Positions 9,212 through 17,284 of a stretch of DNA of 64,000 nucleotides are shown piece by piece; position 1 is the first letter of the stretch; each line of letters starts with the position of its first letter. This DNA is from Arachnia rubra. GTDB taxonomy: Bacteria > Actinomycetota > Actinomycetes > Propionibacteriales > Propionibacteriaceae. The stretch is taken from assembly GCF_019973735.1 (NCBI RefSeq), contig NZ_AP024463.1, forward strand, positions 2,232,001 through 2,296,000. The letters run 5' to 3'. The position numbers and the translations under genes were made by a program. The notes under the pieces are model-generated. The model saw only the letters and a program-made list of their open reading frames with translations, ran no database searches and was not told the DNA's origin.

Positions 9212-10725
9212 GCTGCGGTTCCTTTCAATTGCGCTTTGCCGACGGTGGCCAGCTCCATGATGTTTTCCTGGGTGGCGTCCTCGTTGTTGAGGAAGCCGGT
9301 GATGCGGCCATGGGCCATGACTGCGATGCGGTGGGACAGGCGCAGCACCTCCGGCAGCTCGGAGGAGATGACAATGACCGCCTTGCCCTGCCCGGAGAGC
9401 TGCTCAATGAGGTCGTAGATCTCCTCTTTGGCCCCGACGTCGATGCCGCGGGTGGGCTCATCGAAGATCAGGACATCGCAGTTGCGCACGAGCCACTTCG
9501 AGATGACGACCTTCTGCTGGTTGCCGCCGGACAGTTTGCCGAGCAGCTGATGGACGTTGGGGGTCTTGACACGCAACTTCTGGCTGTACTCCTGGCCGAC
9601 AGTGCGGATCTTGCCGTCGAGAATGAAACCACCGATATTGAAGTCGCGCATCGCGGCCATCACGGTGTTCGCCTTGATGTCCTGTTCCAGCAGAAGCCCG
9701 AACTGCTTGCGGTCCTCCGACAGGTAACCGATTCCGGCCCGGACCGCATCGGACGCCTCCCGGACGTTGACCGTCCTGCCGTGGACCTGGATCGTTCCGG
9801 TGGAGCGTGGGTCGGCCCCGAAGACGCAACGCGCCACCTCGGTGCGGCCAGCACCCATCAGGCCTGCAAAACCCAGGACCTCACCCTTGCGGACCTCGAA
9901 GCTGACATCTCGCAGCAGTTTCTTGGTGGAGAGCCCCTCGACCTTCAGCATCACCTCGCCGGAGGTCACCTTGGTGCGGGGCCGCGCCTCAGCGGACACC
10001 TCCCTGCCCACCATCATGGAGATGATCTCGCGCATCTCGACATCCCGGGTGGTCACGGTGCCGACATACTGGCCGTCGCGGAGCACCGAGACCCGGTGTG
10101 TGATCTCCTCAATCTCCGGCATACGGTGTGAGATGTAGATCAGGCCGGTGGAGGGAGTCACGAAGTCCCGGATCATGCCGAAGAGGGCCTCCGTCTCTCC
10201 AACGGTCAAGGCCGCTGTGGGCTCATCCATCACGAGGATCCGGGAGTTGTAGGACAGCGCCCGCGCGATCTCGACCATCTGCTGGCGGGCCACGGATAGG
10301 TCACCGATCCGGGCTGTCGGATCGAGGTTCATCCCGAGCCGCTCGAAGAGCTTCGCGGCCTCGTGGTTCAGTTTGGAGTCATTGATCCATCCCGACTTGT
10401 GACTGCCGGGGCGGCCAAGGTATAGGTTCTGGGCCACCGTCAGGTCGGGGACCATATTCAGCTCCTGATGGATGATGGACAGTCCCAGCTCACGGGCATG
10501 AGCCACACCGCCCACCGTGACCTGCCTACCTTCAAGCCAGATCTGGCCGCCGGGATCGGCGGTGTAGATACCGGTGAGGATCTTCATCAGCGTCGACTTG
10601 CCTGCGCCATTCTCACCACACAGACCGAGGACCTCTCCTGCTTCAAGGTCGAGGTTGACGTTCTGCAGGGCCTTTACTCCTGGGAAGGTCTTGCTGATGT
10701 TCTTCAGCTCAAGCAGCTTCGTCAC
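9208..10725 (-). CDS. Sugar ABC transporter ATP-binding protein, RbsA/MglA family
   Basis: A GTG start at 10725 with AAGGAG upstream gives 505 residues; the frame extends upstream into the promoter region. Two ABC domains lie in tandem, as in CUT2 importers. The first has Walker A GENGAGKST, Walker B-like ILVMDEPTAAL and a modified signature LSVARQQ. The second has the typical degenerate Walker A GLMGAGRTE, signature LSGGNQQK and VLIFDEPTRGID. It is the first gene of the fucose transport operon; a LacI-type operator sits about 60 bases upstream. Confidence 0.94.
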   Translation of the reverse strand: MTKLLELKNISKTFPGVKALQNVNLDLEAGEVLGLCGENGAGKSTLMKILTGIYTADPGGQIWLEGRQVTVGGVAHARELGLSIIHQELNMVPDLTVAQNLYLGRPGSHKSGWINDSKLNHEAAKLFERLGMNLDPTARIGDLSVARQQMVEIARALSYNSRILVMDEPTAALTVGETEALFGMIRDFVTPSTGLIYISHRMPEIEEITHRVSVLRDGQYVGTVTTRDVEMREIISMMVGREVSAEARPRTKVTSGEVMLKVEGLSTKKLLRDVSFEVRKGEVLGFAGLMGAGRTEVARCVFGADPRSTGTIQVHGRTVNVREASDAVRAGIGYLSEDRKQFGLLLEQDIKANTVMAAMRDFNIGGFILDGKIRTVGQEYSQKLRVKTPNVHQLLGKLSGGNQQKVVISKWLVRNCDVLIFDEPTRGIDVGAKEEIYDLIEQLSGQGKAVIVISSELPEVLRLSHRIAVMAHGRITGFLNNEDATQENIMELATVGKAQLKGTAA

Positions 10726-10785
10726 TTGCACTCCTTCGTGTCCTGTTCCGCCGAGGCCTGCGACATCGCCGTCAAACCCTCGGGA

Positions 10786-10821
10786 TGTTAACGCTAGCAC
10801 TGTTGCGGCCGGATTCGTCAA
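10786..10821 (-). promoter_or_regulatory. Promoter and LacI-type operator of the fucose transport operon
   Basis: TGTTAACGCTAGCA at 10786-10799 matches the operator at 5120-5133 in 13 of 14 bases. A possible -35 TTGACG (10821-10816) is followed 17 bases later by GCTAGC, which would place a weak -10 inside the operator. The -35/-10 assignment is tentative; the operator is the firmer part. Confidence 0.65.
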
Positions 10822-10941
10822 ATGCACTCTGAAGCAGTTAACGGTTTTTTCTAAAACACCTAGTCAAAAGCATATAGCGGCGCTGTCATATACCTTCGTG
10901 GACCAAGCTGCCACCCTGGCATCCTCCAGGGAACCGGACAT

Positions 10942-10981
10942 CAGGCCGGGCGACTGCCTCGCAAGACAGCCGCCCGGCCTG
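10942..10981 (-). terminator. Terminator after fructose-bisphosphate aldolase
   Basis: Arms CAGGCCGGGCG / CGCCCGGCCTG plus an inner CTG/CAG form a strong stem 24 bases after the fba stop. It insulates fba from the fuc promoter region. Confidence 0.8.
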
Positions 10982-11005
10982 GTTCTACCGGCTACCGGTT
11001 ACAGA

Positions 11006-12025
11006 TCAGGCGTGAGTTCCCGCGGAACGCAGGTACTCGCACGCCTCAACGACCCGCTTGGCCATACCGGCCTCAGCGGCCTTGCCCCACGAACGCGGGT
11101 CATACTGCTTCTTATTGCCAACCTCGCCGTCGACCTTCAGCACACCGTCGTAGTGACGGAACATGTGGTCCGCGACGGGGCGGGTGAAGGCGTACTGGGT
11201 ATCGGTGTCGATGTTCATCTTCACCACGCCGAAGTCGACGGCGTCCGAGATCTCCTGTGGGGTGGAGCCGGAGCCACCGTGGAACACCAGATCGAACGGA
11301 CGTTCCTTACCGTACTTGGCCCCGACGGCATCCTGGATCTCCTTGAGCACCTCCGGGCGCAGCTTCACCGCACCCGGCTTGTACACGCCATGGACGTTAC
11401 CGAAGGTAAGCGCGGTCAGGTAGCGGCCCTTGTCGCCGAGACCGAGCACCTCGACGGTACGCAGGCCGTCTGCGACGGTGGTGTAGAGCTTCTCGTTGAT
11501 CTCCGCCTTGACGCCGTCCTCCTCGCCGCCGACAACACCGACCTCGATCTCAAGGATGATGTTCGCCTTGGCGCAGCGGCCCAGCAGTTCGTCGGCGATG
11601 GACAGGTTCTCCTCCATCGGAACCGCGGAACCATCCCACATGTGCGACTGGAACAGTGGGAGCTGACCGTTCTTCACGCGTTCCTCGGAGATGGCCAACA
11701 GAGGACGGACGAAGCTGTCCAGCTTGTCCTTGGGACAGTGATCGGTGTGGAGGGCGACGTTGACGGGATAATTCTTCGCGACCTCTTGGGCGAAGGCTGC
11801 GAAGGCCGCGGCACCAGCAACCTTGTCCTTGATCGTAGGACCCGAGAAGTACTCGGCACCGCCGGTGGAAACCTGGATGATGCCATCGGACCCGGCTTCG
11901 GTGAAGCCTTGCAGAGCGGCATTCAGCGTTTGGGACGAGCTGACATTGATGGCCGGGTAGGCAAACTTGCCCTCCTTGGCCCGGTCGATCATCTGGGCAT
12001 AGACCTCAGGGGTTGCAACTGGCAT
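11006..12025 (-). CDS. fbaA: Class II fructose-bisphosphate aldolase
   Basis: This 339-residue protein reads as a typical class IIA aldolase. It has AYPAINVSSS near the N-terminus, the zinc-binding ALHTDHCPKD motif, EIEVGVVGGEEDG, LTFGNVHGVYKPG with a further zinc His, and FHGGSGS plus MNIDTDTQ for substrate phosphate binding. It splits fructose 1,6-bisphosphate into dihydroxyacetone phosphate and glyceraldehyde 3-phosphate in glycolysis and gluconeogenesis. ATG start with AGAGG 5 bases upstream. It stands alone between terminators. Although it lies beside the fucose locus, its sequence is that of an fba, not of a fuculose-1-phosphate aldolase. Confidence 0.95.
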   Translation of the reverse strand: MPVATPEVYAQMIDRAKEGKFAYPAINVSSSQTLNAALQGFTEAGSDGIIQVSTGGAEYFSGPTIKDKVAGAAAFAAFAQEVAKNYPVNVALHTDHCPKDKLDSFVRPLLAISEERVKNGQLPLFQSHMWDGSAVPMEENLSIADELLGRCAKANIILEIEVGVVGGEEDGVKAEINEKLYTTVADGLRTVEVLGLGDKGRYLTALTFGNVHGVYKPGAVKLRPEVLKEIQDAVGAKYGKERPFDLVFHGGSGSTPQEISDAVDFGVVKMNIDTDTQYAFTRPVADHMFRHYDGVLKVDGEVGNKKQYDPRSWGKAAEAGMAKRVVEACEYLRSAGTHA

Positions 12026-12145
12026 GGTGCCTCTTTTCCGTGCTGGAACTAGGAACAGGACCAGCCTATCGCGGCCACTCCCCCATGGAACCGTCAGTCT
12101 TAGAGATCCGGCACATGGGCATCGACTGTGACGGAGCCACCCTGG

Positions 12146-12982
12146 TCAGAATATCCTCCGGTCGAGGGAAAAGCCGGTGTAGATACCAGATCCGTGGATG
12201 ACAACGCCTGTCTCACCTGGGCCAAGCGGCCTGCTCCTCCCATCAGGAGGATCATAGATCTTCACGATCGCCCTGCCGTGCCTGCGGACATCGATCCGGT
12301 AGTCCCGCGTGCTGATGAGCTCCACCCCCAGGGCCGCGGCAATGGCGCCGGTAGCCAGCGCTTCAAAGAAGGGCGCCGAGGCCGGCGACACCAGCCTGAC
12401 GATCATCGCCGTCACGTGGCTGTGCTGTTCCAGAGCCTCGAAGACCTCATAGACACGACTGAAGACGCCCACATCCACGGCATCTGCCGCCCCCAGGAAC
12501 TGCGCCATCTCGTGGGCTGTGCTCGATGCCCTCAGTGTTCCGCCAGCCACCCTGAGGAGGGCACCAAGCCCGGCGAGCAGCCTGCGATCGCAGGCCAGCA
12601 CATCGCAAACGTTGATGTTGTGCACCGACCGGGTTGCGACAAGGGCATCGAGCAGCCCATCCGACCCACCCAACAGGCTGGCCGGCGCATTGATTGTCCG
12701 CTCGGGAATACCCAGGCCGTGCATGATCCGTAAGCAGTCCGCCAGCCGTTCCGGGGTTCCGGCCCGGTATGGCGTATCCAAGAAGGTGTAGGAAGCCTCG
12801 AGCTTCCCGGCGCCCTGTTCGGACCGGAGGAAACGGGCACAGTCCGTCAGTGCAGTCTCCAGATCCGCTATCTCCGCGAGGCTGTCGTAGGCCAGGTGGA
12901 TGTTCAGCGGCCCCGGCTCGCGGGTGTAGTCGTGCTGCTCGGTGCTCACCCTGTCAGCCAGATCAAGTTTCACCGTCCTCAC
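12146..12982 (-). CDS. Unrecognised protein, third gene of a radical SAM cassette
   Basis: This 278-residue protein was not recognised. It has no signal peptide, no membrane segment and no CxxxCxxC cluster. Alternating hydrophobic strands and helices (LNIHLAY, KLEASYTFLD, NINVCDVLACDRRLLAG, VTAMIVRLVSP, GVELISTRDYRIDV) suggest an alpha/beta, perhaps barrel-like, cytoplasmic enzyme. A Cys pair CDVLAC lies near residue 130, and the C-terminus is GVVIHGSGIYTGFSLD. Its start overlaps the stop of the upstream radical SAM gene by 4 bases, so it is translated together with it and probably acts in the same pathway. It could be a partner subunit, a second enzyme or a substrate carrier. Confidence 0.65.
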   Translation of the reverse strand: MRTVKLDLADRVSTEQHDYTREPGPLNIHLAYDSLAEIADLETALTDCARFLRSEQGAGKLEASYTFLDTPYRAGTPERLADCLRIMHGLGIPERTINAPASLLGGSDGLLDALVATRSVHNINVCDVLACDRRLLAGLGALLRVAGGTLRASSTAHEMAQFLGAADAVDVGVFSRVYEVFEALEQHSHVTAMIVRLVSPASAPFFEALATGAIAAALGVELISTRDYRIDVRRHGRAIVKIYDPPDGRSRPLGPGETGVVIHGSGIYTGFSLDRRIF

Positions 12983-13665
12983 GGGAGGGTCCTCTCATGC
13001 TCGGACCTACCGATGAGGTCATGACCGAAAGGTGTCCCATCGGAACCGTAGACCGCCCACTCGTCGATGTTCTGCACGATCACCGGTTTGCCGTAAAGCC
13101 TGCCAGCCTTCGACAGTCTCCCGTACGACTGGAGCTTGTAGATGCTGGAGACATCGAGCAGGCCGTAGGAGTCGATCATGCCCCGGTAATCGTCGTTCAC
13201 ACGCTCCCGGACGTTCAGCAGCACATCGACCCCCTTGACGTGCCTGACTGCGAACACCGCCGCGGCAACGGTGTCCATGTGGCCTGAGATCTCCTTTAGG
13301 ATCCAGTAGTTGACGCTCACCTTCAGGCAGAAGGCGACCTCTGGCCTCTCGCGGCGCAGCATGACCATGTGCTCCAGGTGGGAGATGAGGTCGATGCCGT
13401 TGGTGAGGATGTTGACTTTGACGATGTTGTCCAGCGTGAGCGCGTAGTGGAGGATGACCCAGAACCCGGGATGCGTGAAGGGTTCACCTCCCTCCAGCTG
13501 GACCTCCACTGGGACGCCGCGGGCGTTGGCCATATCGAGGATGTCGAAGGCTCTACGCACTTCGATGAAAGTCTCGCGGCCAGTGCCGGAGTACATGCAG
13601 CAGAACGGGCAGTCCAGGTTGCAGTTGCTGGTCAGTGACAGGTAAACCCGGTAACCGTTTCTCAC
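12979..13665 (-). CDS. Short radical SAM protein
   Basis: This 228-residue protein has the radical SAM cluster motif CNLDCPFC (CX3CX2C) at residues 14-21, right after a first beta strand YRVYLSLTSN, and the GGEPF SAM-binding motif. It holds little more than the core partial barrel. No SPASM or Twitch auxiliary-cluster Cys motif is seen after the barrel. The 4Fe-4S cluster and SAM should generate a 5'-deoxyadenosyl radical; the substrate is unknown. It overlaps both neighbours by 4 bases and so belongs to a single translationally coupled unit with the larger radical SAM protein and the unknown protein. Confidence 0.8.
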   Translation of the reverse strand: MRNGYRVYLSLTSNCNLDCPFCCMYSGTGRETFIEVRRAFDILDMANARGVPVEVQLEGGEPFTHPGFWVILHYALTLDNIVKVNILTNGIDLISHLEHMVMLRRERPEVAFCLKVSVNYWILKEISGHMDTVAAAVFAVRHVKGVDVLLNVRERVNDDYRGMIDSYGLLDVSSIYKLQSYGRLSKAGRLYGKPVIVQNIDEWAVYGSDGTPFGHDLIGRSEHERTLP

Positions 13666-14789
13666 CGCGATGCCCCTCGGTCATGGTAGCCGTCGTACCG
13701 GTCGAGGATGTCCTCGGTCTCGATCCACGAGCCACACAGGTTGCCGTTCTCATGCAGGACCATCTCATAGACCATGTCCGGGTTGTCGTCTTTCTCGGTG
13801 TACTGCCGGCTCAGGTCCGCGGACTCGGAGGCGACAGTGCAGTCCCTGTACCGGTAGACCTCGACGTAGTAGTAATAGCCGAGGATATTCAGGACTCTGC
13901 GGAAACTGGCGTCATCGTCGATCTCGCCCCAGAGATCGTTCAGGCGCACCTTGTTCTCGTCCATGTAGCGCATCATGGGGAGGTTCACGGCATTGCGGTC
14001 GTAGTCCATGAGCTCCCGGAAGATGAAGTTCCTGGCACCCACCTCCCGCAGGACGTCGAGATAGGTTTTCATCGTTCCGACGGTCCCCACCCCCTCCCGC
14101 AGGAGGATGCAACTGATGCGCGGGGCAAGCCTCTCACCCTCAAGGTAGGACAGGATCCTGGCCAGATGTGCCAGGCTGGTGTCACTGACAGTGCGTTTGT
14201 AGCGCATGATGCGCGCATTCTCGGCGTCGTCCCAGTGGGCACGCGAGATGTTGAGGTGGTCGAATCCCGCTTCCAGCAGGGCGTCAATGGGCGCCTCCCG
14301 GTGACCGCCGACCGGGCGGAATAGCCCTGACCCATTGGATGTGATGGTCTTCTTCCTGAAACCGAGCTCTCTCAGCGCCTTGGCGATGATGTATGTACGC
14401 GGCAGGATCGTCGGCTCGCCCCCGGTCACGCTCACCGACGGATTCAGTGGGCGAATGGCCTCAAGGACTTCGTACAGGCGTTTCTCGTATTCGGCGTCGG
14501 AGGAGATCTTCTGCTTGGCGTAGATCAGGCTCTTGTGCTCGTAGCGAAGCAGGGAGACGCAGAACGGGCAGTCGGCATTGCATAGCTCATCGACGAAGAC
14601 CGACAGGTTGAAGTTCTTGTAGACGTTGCGCTCACCCCCGTCCTTGAAAACCCAGGGCACGGCCTCATATTCACGCACGTCATATCTGTCCTGGCGAGCC
14701 GATCGCAGTCCTTCTTCATAGACGGCCTCCCTGTGGCTGCCCGTCTTCCGCAAGATGCCCGTCAACCCACGAGATTCAATAACTGTCAT
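13662..14789 (-). CDS. MoaA-like radical SAM protein, first gene of the cassette
   Basis: The ATG at 14789 gives 375 residues. The cluster motif CNADCPFC follows a strand FNLSVFVDEL, and VTGGEPTILP is the SAM-binding GGE motif; the barrel continues through KTITSNGSGL and HLNISRAHWDD. The C-terminal region has isolated Cys residues (YRDCTVAS, GNLCGSW) but no full auxiliary cluster motif. It resembles the MoaA/NifB part of the superfamily but is not molybdopterin MoaA; no other moa gene is near. A frame extension to 14894 has an SD-like GAGG, but that lies in the arm of the preceding terminator hairpin and the extra residues look non-coding. The ATG at 14789 is therefore preferred, probably leaderless. 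Confidence 0.78.
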   Translation of the reverse strand: MTVIESRGLTGILRKTGSHREAVYEEGLRSARQDRYDVREYEAVPWVFKDGGERNVYKNFNLSVFVDELCNADCPFCVSLLRYEHKSLIYAKQKISSDAEYEKRLYEVLEAIRPLNPSVSVTGGEPTILPRTYIIAKALRELGFRKKTITSNGSGLFRPVGGHREAPIDALLEAGFDHLNISRAHWDDAENARIMRYKRTVSDTSLAHLARILSYLEGERLAPRISCILLREGVGTVGTMKTYLDVLREVGARNFIFRELMDYDRNAVNLPMMRYMDENKVRLNDLWGEIDDDASFRRVLNILGYYYYVEVYRYRDCTVASESADLSRQYTEKDDNPDMVYEMVLHENGNLCGSWIETEDILDRYDGYHDRGASR

Positions 14790-14801
14790 ATTGACAGTAT
14801 A
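14782..14801 (-). promoter_or_regulatory. Leaderless promoter overlapped by a 17-bp palindrome
   Basis: TATACT (14801-14796) ends 6 bases before the ATG at 14789, which places transcription start at or next to the start codon. ACTGTCA-TAT-TGACAGT (14782-14798) is a perfect inverted repeat covering the -10 end, the start site and the start codon. That is the position of a repressor operator. No good -35 was seen. Confidence 0.6.
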
Positions 14802-14901
14802 GCGAGATGCGTAGCACCGGAAAAGACACACGAATGAAGACCGGGTAGCAGTTATTGACGCTGGAGCACAGGCTCGGTACATCCCGTCTCGCATGGCAAT
14901 T

Positions 14902-14927
14902 CCTCGCCGGTTTCCCTGGCGGCGAGG
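14902..14927 (-). terminator. Hairpin after the two-TM protein gene
   Basis: CCTCGCCG / CGGCGAGG form an 8-bp perfect stem with a 10-base loop, 37 bases after the stop of the 14964-15536 gene. It probably separates that gene from the radical SAM cassette. Confidence 0.6.
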
Positions 14928-14963
14928 TTCACGTCCGGCCTATCCACAGCCGGTGAGAGGGCG

Positions 14964-15536
14964 TCACAGCATCCGGTCCAGGTCTGAAGCGTCGAGGCCG
15001 ATTCGCCCCATAGATCTGGCCCTGACCGCCGAATCGATGTCCCCTGGGCTGACAGCCAGGAAACTGGCGGGGATGCTCACCACCTCCTGACCTGCCACCT
15101 CCAGCCGGAGCCGCGGGCCAGCGCCCCATGACGGCCCCGAGATCTTCAACGCCGTGATCTCAGCCCAGCGGGCACGCACCTGTCGTGGCCGGACGAACTC
15201 CATCCCCGCCGGGTCGATGTAGAACGCAGTACCTTGGTCCAGCGACACCAGGTCCCGTTTTGCACGACTGAGAAAAAACACGGTGACACCGATGCGCACC
15301 AGCGTGGCGAGAGCCCAGAAGGCTGCGATGGCCGGAAGCCCCCACGCAGGAAGTATGTTCTGCATCGCCTGACCTACCCCGCCTGGCAGGAGCTGGGGTC
15401 CCAGCCAGATCATCAGCAGGACTGCCCCGAAGATGGCTGCAAAGATGATCTGGAGACGTAGCGAGGAACGCTGCCTGGAAACGCGAGCGGCTGTTGGCGA
15501 CGGCGTCAGGCCGACCACGAAACGCTCTGGATTCAT
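14964..15536 (-). CDS. Two-TM membrane protein of unknown function
   Basis: This 190-residue protein was not recognised. After an N-terminal basic segment there are two hydrophobic stretches (about residues 28-50 and 65-90). A soluble C-terminal part follows with beta-rich PH-like character (FYIDPAGMEFVRPRQVRARWAEITALKI, VSIPASFL). Small actinobacterial membrane proteins with a C-terminal PH-like domain share this layout. The ATG is preceded by GAGG. It is a single gene between a 140-base gap and a hairpin. Confidence 0.6.
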   Translation of the reverse strand: MNPERFVVGLTPSPTAARVSRQRSSLRLQIIFAAIFGAVLLMIWLGPQLLPGGVGQAMQNILPAWGLPAIAAFWALATLVRIGVTVFFLSRAKRDLVSLDQGTAFYIDPAGMEFVRPRQVRARWAEITALKISGPSWGAGPRLRLEVAGQEVVSIPASFLAVSPGDIDSAVRARSMGRIGLDASDLDRML

Positions 15537-15676
15537 GGCCTCATGCTAGTGCCGGGTACTGTCATTTCGCCGGTGCTTTCTTCTCTCAGATGCGGCGCCT
15601 CGCTCACGGTACACCCAGTAGCGCTTTGCTCGATTCTTGGCACAATCTGCCCCGGAACCGCTAGCCACGGCACCAG

Positions 15677-16303
15677 CTAGGCCAGATGCTGGAGGGACCA
15701 GTGGTACATGGCGATCGCCGCTGCGGCCCCGGCGTTGAGCGAACGGGTGGAGCCGCGCTGGGTGATGGCAACCAGCCGTGAACAGCCGGCGACCATGGCG
15801 GGGGTGAGGCCTGGCCCCTCCGAACCGAAGATCAGGCAGGTCTCTCGCACGAGACGGCAGCCTTCCAGGGGTGAGGCCCCCGGCAGGTTGTCCACCCCCA
15901 CCGCCTCGATGCCCCGCTCCCCCAGCCAGCTGAACAGCGATCCCTCGTCCTCGTGATGATGGAGGTGAAGGTAGCGGTCGGTGACCATCGCGCCCCTGCG
16001 ATTCCAGCGGCGCCTGCCGATGATGTGCACTCCGCTGGCATTGAAGGCATTCGCGGTGCGGATGATGGAGCCGATGTTGAAGTCGTGCTCCCAGTTCTGG
16101 ATGGCGACGTGCAGGCCGGAACGGTTTAGGTCAAGATCGGCGACAATTGCCTCCACCCGCCAGTAACGGTAGCGGTCGATCACATTGCGGCGGTCACCGC
16201 CGGCCAGCAGGTCGGGGTCGAGACGTTCATCACGCGGCCACGGCGCGGGATGGGGACCAACTCCCACTACTGGGGCCGTGGGGTCGTCCGGTTCGGAGCT
16301 CAC
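15677..16303 (-). CDS. TrmH/SpoU-family RNA 2'-O-methyltransferase
   Basis: This 208-residue protein carries the three SPOUT motifs of TrmH-type enzymes: NIGSIIRTANAF (motif 1), LIFGSEGPGL (motif 2) and RSLNAGAAAAIAMY (motif 3). These form the SAM-binding knot that methylates a ribose 2'-hydroxyl in tRNA or rRNA; the exact target cannot be told from sequence. The N-terminal 60 residues are an actinobacterial extension, not the usual L30-like domain. The ATG overlaps the stop of the DUF368 gene by 4 bases, so the two are co-translated. Confidence 0.88.
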   Translation of the reverse strand: MSSEPDDPTAPVVGVGPHPAPWPRDERLDPDLLAGGDRRNVIDRYRYWRVEAIVADLDLNRSGLHVAIQNWEHDFNIGSIIRTANAFNASGVHIIGRRRWNRRGAMVTDRYLHLHHHEDEGSLFSWLGERGIEAVGVDNLPGASPLEGCRLVRETCLIFGSEGPGLTPAMVAGCSRLVAITQRGSTRSLNAGAAAAIAMYHWSLQHLA

Positions 16304-17223
16304 CGCCGTTGCAGGCGCCGGTCAGCCCAGACGACACCGGCCACCACAGCGGCACCAGCGAGCGCCAAGCCGAGCAGGACGGGCCAGCTCACATTGGGAG
16401 CGAGGGGAGTGCCGTCGGCAGCCCACGGCCACACGGCTCTGAGCGAGCCGAGCAGCAAACCTGACATGATGGCCATGGTGGCGGCGTGCCGGTTCTCGAG
16501 CAACCAGTTGAGTCCCTTGACGAACAGGCCGAGCCCGACAGCCGCACCGGCCGCGAACAGCGCCAGATAGCCGAAGTTCCTGTCGGCGACAGCAGCCATG
16601 GTCGGCACGTACAAACCGAAGATCTTCAGCATGAAGGATCCTGAGATGCCTGGCAGTACGAGGGCACAGATCGCGATGGCAGCCGACCCGAAGATCATCC
16701 AGGCTGGCGGATTCTCTATGACGCTACCTGCGCCGAGACCTGTCAGGAAGAAAGCAGCCACCGCGGCGACGGCGAACAAGCCGGCCAGGATGCCCTTCTG
16801 GGCGCCTGTGTGCCTGTCCTCGGGCCGGATCTCCATGACGGGAACCACCACGGAGGCCAAGACCATCCCAAAGAACAGCGCATGAGCAAGCTGCGGGGTG
16901 TCCTCCACGAACACCCTCATGACCCCCGCCATGGCGGCCACCACGACGACCATACCCAGTAGGGCGGGCACCACGATGTCCCAGCGAGCCTTCCTCACCT
17001 CAGCCCAGGCGGCCGCGAACTTGAGAGTCACGCAGTGCTTGATCGCGGTGACCACGTGGTCAGCTGAGTTGATGAGGGGCTCATAGATGCCAGAGATCAG
17101 GGCGATGGTGCCCCCTGAGACCCCAGGCACCAGCTCAGCTGAGCCGATCAGGATCCCCCTGACGAAGTTTGCAACGGCGGCAAGCGGGTTGAAGCGCCCA
17201 GTGGCGCGCCTCGGGTTCTGCAT
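16300..17223 (-). CDS. DUF368 membrane protein, probable undecaprenyl-phosphate flippase (PopT family)
   Basis: This 307-residue polytopic protein has about 8-10 membrane segments. It carries the DUF368 signatures FVRGILIGSAELVPGVSGGTIALISGIYEPLI near the N-terminus and ALVLPGISGSFMLKIFGLY in the middle; the paired PGxSGG/PGISGS re-entrant motifs mark the family. DUF368 proteins (PopT) were shown to recycle undecaprenyl phosphate across the membrane for cell-wall polymer synthesis. No other lipid-carrier gene is adjacent. The downstream methyltransferase overlaps it by 4 bases. Confidence 0.87.
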   Translation of the reverse strand: MQNPRRATGRFNPLAAVANFVRGILIGSAELVPGVSGGTIALISGIYEPLINSADHVVTAIKHCVTLKFAAAWAEVRKARWDIVVPALLGMVVVVAAMAGVMRVFVEDTPQLAHALFFGMVLASVVVPVMEIRPEDRHTGAQKGILAGLFAVAAVAAFFLTGLGAGSVIENPPAWMIFGSAAIAICALVLPGISGSFMLKIFGLYVPTMAAVADRNFGYLALFAAGAAVGLGLFVKGLNWLLENRHAATMAIMSGLLLGSLRAVWPWAADGTPLAPNVSWPVLLGLALAGAAVVAGVVWADRRLQRR

Positions 17224-17284
17224 CAGGCTCCTAGTTTTCGCAGCGACCTGGCAAACGTTAGCGTTATCCGGTGGTCGAATGCGA

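Noticed and set aside
11006..12025. Reading the aldolase gene as the missing fuculose-1-phosphate aldolase
   Set aside because: Length and motifs (HTDHCP, HGGSGS, NIDTDTQ) are those of class II fructose-bisphosphate aldolase, and it has its own terminator.
13662..14789. Molybdopterin synthesis gene moaA
   Set aside because: The C-terminal auxiliary cluster Cys motif of MoaA is missing and no other moa gene is nearby.
14790..14894. N-terminal extension of the larger radical SAM protein to 14894
   Set aside because: The extra 35 residues look non-coding, and the SD-like GAGG belongs to the arm of the preceding terminator hairpin. The ATG at 14789 with a -10 box 6 bases upstream fits better.
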